From the NCBI GenBank assembly GCA_036768485.1, contig JAVLUZ010000271.1, positions 2,046,001 through 2,110,000 of the forward strand: a stretch of DNA of 64,000 bases. The letters run 5' to 3'. The DNA comes from Mermis nigrescens. Its lineage: Eukaryota > Nematoda > Enoplea > Mermithida > Mermithidae. Below, one piece after another: positions 44,918 to 55,900 of this stretch. Below the pieces are notes generated by a model that saw only the letters and a list, made by a program, of their open reading frames with translations, searched no databases and was not told the DNA's origin. A program made the translations under genes and the position numbers. Within the stretch, counting starts at the first letter, position 1; each line of letters starts with the position of its first letter.

Positions 44918-45272
44918 ACGGACCTCGCGAAATGGTTACGTACGACCCCACTCCCCCCATAATTGTCCATTTTTTTTAAAAATTGCAGAGGGTGTGCTGT
45001 TTTTAGCTAACGTTTGACCGAAAATGTCAAATTGTCGGTGCTTCGCGCATTATACTTATTTTTTTGACTAGATTTTGTTCAGTTTACTCGAATTTTTCTC
45101 ATTTTCAAGAATTTTTAAAATATTTTTTATGTTCTGGGAAGAACGAGTATTTATCGTTCGAAACGTCATAAAATAGTGTTTTTGGCGTACCCATCGTTTT
45201 TAGCGCAAAAAAACATTTTATAAAAATTTTTGGGACTGACTTCCACAATTCCCATGCTGTACATGTATGGTA
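44918..45272 (-). repeat. Family P repeat, directly adjoining copy
   Basis: Begins CTACGGACCTCGCGAAATGG and ends TTCCCATGCTGTACATGTAT. It is in the same orientation and head-to-tail with the previous copy. Confidence 0.55.
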
Positions 45273-45661
45273 CTTGTATTCAGTGGATTTTGACTTAACC
45301 ACACTATTAAACTCATACCTTTGTAGAGCTTATAAAATGTTTTATTTGTTATTTTATATTTTAACTATGGAAATCTCCCGATTTTTTCGATTTTCGAAAT
45401 TAGATCGCTCGCCAGTGAGTTATTGTAATGGGTATTGTTTTGTACTTTCAAATGTGGAAGGGTAGCACCTAAAATATGCTCAACCAAGAGTTTCTTAGCT
45501 AACAAAGATGAGATAACTAATTTATAAATGACTTCAACAATCTTATTTTTTCTTTCTAGAATTATTATGATTGGAAAAATTTTGAATAGGGATCGAGCTT
45601 CTTTCGGCATCGTAGAGGTCTAAATGAAACATCTCTTCGGTATTCAGGAGTCGTTCTGACC

Positions 45662-45886
45662 ATAAATAGGCAGCGTCTGAATTCTGGTAGATCTGGGAGT
45701 CCAAAAAAATTTAAAGAGTTAAAAAAAGTGTCAAAAAATTTATCTTGTGGACAAAAACACTGCTGTTCGACGTTTTTCATCGACCTCCTTTATCCATTTA
45801 AATATAAAAACACAAAAAAATGAGAAAATTAAAAATTTTATTCTGTTGGTCTTCTGGGATCGGGGGGGGGTATTTTGAAGCCAATA
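45662..45886 (+). mobile_element. Family Q MITE, diverged copy 5
   Basis: Keeps CATAAATAGGCAGCG, the CACTGCTGTTCGACGTTTTT block and a GGGGGGGGTATTTTG run, but many positions differ from the other copies. Confidence 0.45.
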
Positions 45887-46590
45887 AATGATTCTGACTC
45901 TGAGAAGAATAATTGTAAAGGAAGATAAGGGAATTAAAAGCATGTGAACAAAAATATAATTTTTTCATAAAAATGTCTGATATTCATCAAGCGTCATTCG
46001 AGTATTTTTGTTCTTTTTCACTGTTAGCGTTTTTATTTCTCCTCCTGCAGACCAACCACACTATGCAACTTTGTTTTTTAAAATCATAATCCTTTACGCC
46101 AACTGTAAAAAATGAAGAATTTTCTAAACAGTTTACAATAATTGTGTTATACAAAATAGCCGGTCTGGTATCAAACGTATACGATGAATAAATAATTAAT
46201 TAAAAAATTTAAATAAATAATAAAGAACTTTTTTCAAAGGTAAAAGTGATCCGAAATTTTCGGCATAAGAGGAATATAACTATTAAAATGACATAGATAT
46301 GTCGTAGTTCACACTCTGTTGCAGCTTCCTAGTAGTTTTATGAAAAACCTTCGTTTTTGTTTAATTCAATCTGTGTTAATCTGATGAATTTACAATTTTT
46401 TCAATTTTTTTATTTTTTAAATTTGATTTTCACCTTTTCACCGAAAATTCGATCTTGCACTAACATTCATTTGGATTTTATGTTTTAAGTTGATTGCTGA
46501 CGGAAAATTACTTGTACTTTCAGGCAACGAATCATCGTGTTGCATTATTTAATGTGGCTAATAAAAGGTCTACTCATCAAGATCCTTGCT

Positions 46591-46975
46591 ATGCACTCAG
46601 ATATAGCTTTTGGTCTTTTGGTATTGCTTGTTTCGCTGCCAGTATATTCTTCAATGACTATGGAGTTTGGGTCCAATTCGAACTTAAATGAACATTATCA
46701 CGAAATATGCAAACGTTACAAAGTGGACATGCTAAAAAAATATATTCTAGAAGAACTTGGCTTAGATGAGCCGACTCCAGAAGACGTCGTGAAGCGGGTG
46801 CCCAAATACATTAGCAAAATGCTAAGCGATAACATGAACGCAGATTGTAATAAGAGATATTCCGATGCACAACCTGACTCTGATTCACACTCATTTATTG
46901 TGCTCAATAGAACGCAGACTGCTGAACTTGCTGCTTCGTCCACGATTACTGTCATTGTGGGTGAAGGAACGTCAA
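46591..46975 (+). CDS. TGF-beta ligand exon 1: signal peptide and start of propeptide
   Basis: The leader is followed by CKRYKVDMLKKYILEELGL, then PTPEDVVKRVPKYISKMLSD, which resembles the latency helix and fastener region of GDF8. It ends at the donor gtaaaa (46976), phase 1, after VLNRTQTAEL and STITVIVGEGTS. A tttcag at 46519-46524 may be the acceptor of an exon carrying the 5' UTR end. Confidence 0.78.
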
Positions 46976-49900
46976 GTAAAAAGAGGTTTTTAATTTAAAA
47001 AATTTGTTTTTATAAAATCCGTGCAAGAATTCTACGTAGGACACAAGAAGAAGCTAAGATCAGCACCCTTTCCAAATTTTGCATGGCTCCTGAAATCGTC
47101 TAGTTTGCTTATAAGGTATATGCGTAAAGTATATCATTCTCCTCTGCTGGAAGGCGTCCAACTTGTTTACGAGTGCCGGTCATTAATAAGCGTAAAACTT
47201 TTTTGTTATTGTACTGCATGCGAAAATCACGTGTCTAATTAGATTATTTAAATTTTATTCCAAATTATACTGCATCAGCTATTTTATAGATGACGAACTG
47301 TTAAGCACAACTTTGTCTCCCGGTTCATTGCGAAATATGAGCCGAATTTTCGGGCAAAAGAAGTCAATGCAAAGCACACTACAGTCATTGAGACAACAGC
47401 ATGAATCGACTGAGGAGAAACAAATTGGCATCATAGACTTAAGTGAAAGGCTAGCTGCAAGACCAGTTCAGCTAATTATGAATGCAATGACTAGTGAGCG
47501 GCAATTATTGCTTCACATTGTTTTAATTATATGGATTTCAAATGAAGCAACTTATTCGAAGGTTAGCAAATGAAAAATTACAATATCTTTTTTAAACATC
47601 CGTCATTTATTTCGTAAAGAGCTGGATTAATCGTAGATTCAATGTTTTCCGTGAATACTATAAATAGGTTTAGAAAGTGTACGATTGTTTTTGTGCTTGC
47701 ATGCTGAAATCAGTTGGTCGTTTTTAGTTCGATGTGCATGCACAAGTTCGTATTTGGACAACGATTTGTAATGTCATGCTTTAACATTATTTTGTGACTT
47801 TAGCTAGAAATATTTTCTTATCTGATGCGAAGGAACATTTCATTGACGTTAAAATTTCTGATGATAAGCCTTTCAGTATTCTAATTCGGCTAGATAAGCA
47901 GTGTTAAGTTTCCAGGCAAATGATCGTGATGGTTCAATATAAAAAGTTGTCTTGCGAAATGCTACAATCACACTTTTAGTCAAATGAGCCAATGGACGCT
48001 ATACATGTGCGTTTGTTAATAAAATATAAAATTTATTTTAGTGATTGCTTTAAACAAAGAATGCTTCTGGACTTTGTCCTCGCTAGAACGTTACTAAATA
48101 AAAATAAAATAATGACTTTGAACGTGTTACTTTCAAACACTTGGCGCTTGCTCCCGTTTTAATCAATTGAATAACCTTTTGTTTTTTAGCTTATTTTGAC
48201 AATAGAATGCAAGTTTATCAGGTACATAAAAATGTTAACGAATTCGGTAAAATTTAAAGAACTTGTTTGATAAATATTTATGCAAATAGTATATGAGAGG
48301 AATGTTGAGACCATTTGTATTGAACAGTATTCGAATAATATTTAAATTATCAAGAAAACTGGAAATCAAAGCAATGTAAGAATACAAGTGTCAAAAAATA
48401 GAAAAAATACTCATTTTGCTACATTATAGCATCGGATTTGCTCTTCTATCCAATAAATTTTCAGATTCGCTTGACAATCAACTCCCTTCAGATCCTCAAC
48501 GGATATTTTTCAATGTGGATGGCTTGACTAGCACAAATATCCAAAATGCTACTTTGTTGTTTCACGTGCGTAAACCGGATTTCTCAGTCTCCAGTAGTGT
48601 AGAAGTAAATGTTCACGTTTATCGATACATCAATCCAACGGAAGTGGCAGCTGCGCCTTTGATAAGTCGAACATTTAAGGTATTAAAACTTATATTTTTA
48701 AACGGAGGATTTATTAATTTTAAAAGAGATTTCAATGAATTAATGTGAGAGCTTTAAAAAATGTACGCTGCCCTATTTCAACGAAGTGTTTTTTGCAGTT
48801 TTTAAGCCTTTTCTTTGTATTGACATAATGCCGAAATTTATGTAGAATGCGGGAAAAACGGAAAATACAATTGATGTTTATTTTTCGGTACAGAATAAAG
48901 TTTATTCAATGTTAGCAGGGGCTGTGCTTTTCATTTATCCTGCAAGGAAAGCATTTGCCGAGACAACAAGTATCGAAGCAAGCGACTCATTTAAGCTAAT
49001 GTGTTTTTTGTCGTATGTTACAAATGTAACAAATAAGTGCCGTTAAAGTTGAACGACTACAAAGTTTATATAAAAAGCAGAGTTTCATTTCGGATTTAAA
49101 GACAAGCAAAATAAAAATTTCTAAATGTAACCCTTCAATAAATAAGCGCTTTTTCTGAGCTTAAATAAGTAGATATTTGCGAAATACACGAAAATTTCCT
49201 TGACAAAGCTTAAACCCACTATTATTCTGATAAAAATTAACATGAAGTATAAAAACCGAAAAAGTGTAAAAACAATATAAAATATATTTACATGAAGTCA
49301 TTTTGTTTAAAGTGTTTAGCACATGGTAAATATCAGAAGTATTAATTAACTAGCAAAGAAAAATGCTCCGATGGAACAAAAAAGATGAATATACTTGGAA
49401 TTATGGATTATTAAGGATGTAAAGGAGGGGACTAGGAAGAATCTACCCAAAGTCGCAAAATCTGCTAAAAATCAGACTTTCTCTAAGCAACGCAAAAATC
49501 GATGTATATTCTGCAGCCAACAGATTAAAATAAATATTTAACCATAAAAATGATTGAAAAAAGCAGAACGTTAACAACACAGTAGCTATGGAAATGATAT
49601 TGAGTAAACTAATAGTCTTATAAGCCAATTGAATGAAATAGCAAACATCGAAGACAATTGGAGACATGGTTGGTTTAAAACAGTAGGAAACGCGTAAGTT
49701 GACTTGAAACAGACTTAATGTAGATACACTAGCATGCCCGAAACGATTGTGTGCACTAATCAATCGGCTCCTGCTTTGCTTGCTATAATGCTCATAAAAT
49801 AAAACAACTTTAAATACAATACCTCTTAGTTTTCTATCAATCAGGTGCCAGCAATTTAAAAAAGTAACCTCGATAGATTTCGTACACTCTTATCTGAAAC

Positions 49901-52900
49901 TTCGAACATTATTTAAAAAAGACACTTTTTTAGAGGCCGCAGAATATACATAGATTTTTTGCGTTGCTTGGAGAAAGTCTGATTTTTAGCAGATTTTGCG
50001 ACTTTAGGTAGATTCTTCCTAGTCCCCTCCTTTTACATCCTTAATAATCCATAATTCCAAGTATATTCATCTTTTTTGTTCCATCGGAGCATTTTTCTTT
50101 GCTAGTACCCTACTTTTAATTAGCATGATTTCAGTGCATCAGTCAGCAAACACATACAGTAACATACCACAATAATGACAGCAGTCCAAGAACGCGGAAA
50201 ACAATATTGTTCTTAACATAAATTAATTGCCTCTAAATTTAAAAAATATTGTATTAAAAAAAGACTCTCTAGATTTTATAACGTCTACCTTTTGAAATCA
50301 ATCAGACTGCATAGAATTCAAAACTGAGTTAGATATGCTCTTGATTGTCGGAAGTATAAAGTTTACTCTTTTTTATCAGCTATAGTAAATATATGTTACA
50401 TTCTAAACAGTCCTGTAAGTTATAGAGGTCGTTCCACATTTAAATTAACTTGGAAACGACATATAACGTACCTACGGGACTTACTTAAGTACCTGGCTAC
50501 ACTTAGCGCTGGTCAGGTTGCTAGGGCGAAACGTTGGACTCAACCACACGACTCTCAAAAACTACGGTCTCAAACTCTTCGGACCTAAATTCGTCCGTAC
50601 CTACGGAGCTATTGGCAGCTATGCCCTAAAAACCTAACGCAGTAGTAATTAAGTAACCCCGGAATTTTGCCCTAGGTCAGTTGACCTATTTTGGACCAAA
50701 ATAATAATTAAGGCAAAAAGCTTTGTTAACTTGCTTTCGCCAGAGAATACCTATGGCAAAAAACTATTTCTTTTCTGGTTCCTACGAGCACAATGAACAA
50801 TGAAAACAACAAAAAAGAGCTCTCAACCAGCCAGTCATCTTACATAAAAATTATGAAATAATTTTTATGATTTTTAAATTGAAATTTGGGTGTTTGAATT
50901 TGCGATAAAGAAAATAATCAAAAGACAGTCACTTGGATTATTTAAGCCGAGTAATAAAATAAGGGCCGTCCACCAATTCCGAACTAAACGCGATTGATCA
51001 CTATGAAAAAGTTTTGAAAAATGAGCTTGCTAAGCGAGACTTGTAAACCAAGAAAAACTTAAAGTTTAAACCTACCATTAAATTATGAAAAGAATTGTAA
51101 AAGATTTTGAACTTTAAGAAAATTGAAAAGGTGGGATGTTGGTAAATTAAAAAGCAAAATTTTCGGCAAAAATTCCAAAATTTCACGCAAATATCAAGTG
51201 TAAGGAACACTAACGCTCAGATTTGGTAGTAAAATAAATTTGTAGTATAAGCTACATATTAACAACAAATGAATTGTGCAAACTTTACAAAACTACTAAG
51301 TGTAGAGAATAGTAACAGTTAGATTCCCTATTCTGATTTTACGTAGAAAAAAACTAGAATTTTACTTCATTTTTATCCTATTCGACCTCGCCCGACTTCT
51401 GAACAAGAAAGTGGCGAACAAAAAATGTACAAACACGTAATTTCCACTGTCCACCACATTGTAAACTTTAAAAATCTGAACCTAACGCCCATTGAATGTA
51501 AATAAATTCGGTTCGGGCCAGTTTGTTGCCCTTCGATTGTAGTAGGTTTGCATGTGCCAAACTTATGTTCCGCAAAATATTTGATATGATTTATCAATCA
51601 AAATACGAAAAAACCTGTTTTTTTCGCACTTTTTACACCTCAGATTTCGGACTTTACACCCCATAAACAACTCAATATAACGTTTTTTTTGAACGCGGCT
51701 CGCTTCGACGTGTAGCCACCTCTTTATACCTCAACAAACACTGGCTGTAGAAAGGTTTAAAGGTCAGATTCGTTATTCTGACCTTACGGAGAACATTTTT
51801 AAAAAAATTCATCATCCACGACGCTCTGGGCGCAAAAATGCTTCTTGGTGTAAACTTTACACTTGTGCTAATACCGCAATATTGGGTGTATAAAACAAAA
51901 TAAGCTGGGATCTGTAACGCTAAGGTCAGGGCACCTTGTAAGCATAATTAGCATGTTCCGCCTACATAGCGGAGTAGTTGAAGAGATCGTTTTTCGTCTC
52001 GAACCCTTTACACTAAAACGATCACAGATCAAGAAATATTGCGTTATAAGAAAGAAAAAAATTGATTCGAGATTTTGCAACCCTCTACATTATAGAACCG
52101 ATTGGACTGCACAGAAACCAAAATTGAGTTATATAAGCTGAAGGACACGCAAAGCGTAAAAACACGTATACTTTACACTTTTGTGCAACAACTATTGAGT
52201 GTAAAGTAATTTTAAGGTCAGATTCGTAATCTGCAGCTGGGGGGCAACATTTTTTAAAAAACATTGGCCCTCCGCAAATTATTTGATTTTTTGCTTTACA
52301 CTTTACACGCTCATTGCTAACTCAGTATTGAGTGTAAACAGAATAAAGAAACACGGGCATCCAATTTTTCAATTATCCATCGATTAAAAAAACCGCACCT
52401 CCCAGGTGTGTGCCGTTGTTGCTGTGAAGGGGGACATAAATTTCGCACTCGCTGTGAGAAACATATAAGAAAAAGGATGGCCAAGTATATTATAGGTAGC
52501 GCTATCGCGCTACCTATGATAATAAGTTTAACATATGTATTCATTAACTGCAGTCTTTTCCATTCCAAATGGTGTATTTCCGATTAACGGCTTATTAATG
52601 TACATGATTACAATAAAGCTGCATATCTTTGTCGACTTCTGTGCACAGTCGTGTGATTGCTGGTTCATTTTAAACCACTTTTGCAGGCAATTTACATCAA
52701 TTAAACGATTGCTCTCCATGTGCAAGATTTTGTGAAACATATTATAAACACGGCTAAGAAGAATTTAACTTTAATGCAACCCATTTAAGACAAAATTACA
52801 TCTCTTCAATGATCTAAGGACACTTGAACATAATTTTTAAATCACTTTAGATTACTTTTGAGGGTAAACAAACTCAATTAATTGATGTCTCACATATGAA

Positions 52901-55900
52901 TCCTTGAAAATTTCTTGACTTCAGTTACAAAGTCTCTGCAAGTCTATCGAATTAAGGTTAACACGTAATGTAAACTTTACACAAACACATAGCGTAAAGA
53001 ATATTTTAGTCGGATTCGTAATTTTGATATTGCTCCGATATTACTTTCAACATTTATGGAAAAATGAGTCTCCATAATGTTTTAAAGACAAATAAACATT
53101 AGGTTAAAACCACTTTACAATACTGCTGAGTGTAAGCAAGCGCGCCCAACTGACGTATATATTTCATTCCCTGTAAATTTTTAGATCTCAGGAAAAAATT
53201 TCGGTTTTTGCAATGCTCTAGAACAAAGGCTAACATGCAGTGTAAAAAATTACTCGGATATTATGATCAACATTCATGAAAAAATTATGTCTCTACAATG
53301 GTCTGAGGACAAATAAACAATGAGTGTAAACTACTTTACATCACTGTTGGATGTAAACAAACGCGCCTACGTGACGTCTCACATTTGATCCTTTGAAAAT
53401 TTTTAGACTCCAGGAAAAAATTAGGTTTCTGGAATGCTCAAAAACGAAGATAAATACATATGTAGTGTAAGCTTCATGTAAACACCTAGTGTAAAGAAAA
53501 TTTTGGTCAGATTCGTAATTTTGATATTGTTCCGATATTACGATTAATATTTATGAAAAAAATTAAGTCTCCATAATGTTCTATGGGCAAACTAACAATT
53601 GGTGTAAACCACTTTACAACACTGTAGAGTGTAAACATATGCGCCAGACTGGCATATCAAATTTGGTTCCTGGTCCATTTCTAGACTTGATAATCGTGTC
53701 CCTGACTCATAACCGGAGAATCAGGCAGAAAAAACAAGACAGAAACGCATTTTAAACACCAAATTTTTGACTTTACACTCGCTAAATATTAATGTATAGA
53801 CAATTTGCTTTGACATGCACCCGATATAAAGCACTTTATTTTTATTCTATTAGACTTATCCCGACTTCTGGACGGAGAAAGTGGCGAACAAAAAACGCAA
53901 CAAAAACGTATTTTCCATCATTTAGAACATTGTAAACTTCAAAATTCCGTACCGAACTCCCCATTGAGTTTAAAGAAATTCGGTTTGGTACAATTTGTAG
54001 CTTTTAAATCGTAGTACATTTCTGTGTGCCAAAATTCTCTTGCAAAAATTATTTGGTATGATTTATTAATCAAAATTCGGAAAAAACGTGTTTTTTCGCC
54101 CATTTTTTACCTCTGATTTCGAACTTTACACCCCCATAAATAACTCAATATTGCGTTTTTTTTAAATGCGGTTTGCTGCGATGTGTAGCCCCTGAGAGGC
54201 ACTTTATTACTGTAGTATTCAATTAACCCTGACTGATAAGCGGGAAAATTTGGCAGAGAAATCTTAGTTAAAATCCATTTTTTTACACCTTCCACTAGAG
54301 TGTAAACTTTAAACCCCAGGATCTAACTCACCATAGAGCATAGAAGACTTTGCTTATATGCAGAATGTAGCCCTTGATCCGCTCTACATTTCTGTCAGAA
54401 AACATTTTCAAAAACTCATAACCGGAGTTAGTATCGGACATAAGCAGGTTGAAAACTCGACCAAAAAGTGCTTTTTCACCCCCAGATTTTCGCACTCTTT
54501 ACACTGCCATTCGATAACTAATGCGAATTTCAAAAAACAAAAAAAGTACCATCTGTAGAATTCATCCCTCTATTATCCTATGCTGTTCAATTCTTCGAGT
54601 CATCAAAACTCAGTTGTCCACATGCCGCATTAAAAATGTCCCAAAATTTGTCCGATGTTATAACGTTACATAAAAACTTTACACCTACTTTACACAGTCA
54701 GTTTTGAGTTTCAAGAAAAACAAAAAACACAGGCAGCGAATTTTTTTATTATCCTTCTTCTAAAAAAACCGTACCTTCCAGAAGTGTCCCGTTATAGCTG
54801 TAGGGGGTGCACAGGTGTTAGGGGTACCCAAGTATATAAAAATCATTTAAAAAAACTTATGTTCCGCAAAATATTTGGTATGATAAATATTATTTGCAGG
54901 CAAAAAGCAGCGACCTAGACTGCAAATAATTTAGTATATTGTGTGATATTATTTGCAGTCTAGGCCGCTGGTTTTTGACTACAAATAATATTACACTGTG
55001 TTCGGACTTATTTGCAGTCTGGAAACACAAATTTTTTACTGTCAATAATATTTCATTGTGTGCTACGTTATTTGCAGTTGACTGCAAATAATTACTGCCG
55101 TAATGGCATGCGACGAGCGAAGCGAGCAACGCGAGTCGCATCCCATTAATTAAGTAGGCTTATTTTTAACGCTGGCACCAACATTTTGGCCAGTCACATG
55201 GAACATCAGAAAAATCCAACTCCAAGCAAAATTGATAAGTAAATAGGTAAACTAAACATCAAAAACGGAAGGGAAAACTGACAACCTAGCAAAGCAATAC
55301 TGGCACCGTTTTTGTTTCACCTGATGATCTGGTTCACAATGTGATGTAAACCATAGGTACCAAAGATTTTTTCCTCACTTCTTATATTGATTCACATACC
55401 TACATTCTAATTTTAGCTTTTCAACAATCAATTACTTACCTAACCTAAATCTAGATCAGCGATAGGTACCTAAATTTGTGCGACAAATACACACTTCCAT
55501 CTTGGTCAAATAAGCTAGAGCAAGTTATCAACAAAAGAGCAGTAATCGACGCGAATTGGCGAGACCATTGACTAAAATTAAACAATAGAAATAAATCAAT
55601 CAGGCGCGAATCGCGAAGCGTCGGAAAATTTTTGAATTTTACTTTTCAAGAACGCATTTTTGCATTGAAAAAGATTTACCACGATGTGAACCATGCCCAA
55701 AATCCTTTTCCACATCACGAAATTTGGTTTCATAGAAACCAGCAAATGTGGAAAAACAAAAGCGGTGAAGGCGACTGATCATAAAAGAATAGTTTTGAAA
55801 AATGAGCTTGCTAAGCGAGAGTTGCAAACTAAGAGGAGCTTAAAGTTTAAACCTACCATTAAATTATAAAGATAATAATAAAAGATTTAAAGCTTTAAGA

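Larger units (their letters stand above)
38618..46500. other. Intergenic region between the two genes (7.9 kb)
   Basis: Contains family Q and X repeats (38927-39360), the possible gene end (40150-40432), a family S copy (41110-41389), the second tRNA-like element (41519-42180), a 29-bp tandem duplication (42622-42683), two family P copies (44567-45272) and a diverged family Q copy (45662-45886). 42700-44560 and 45890-46490 show no recognisable feature. Confidence 0.6.

Noticed and set aside
47021..47242. ORF containing KKLRSAPFPNFAWLLKSSSL
   Set aside because: No ATG near its start, no clear splice sites, and no family recognised. Mentioned only within the intron entry.
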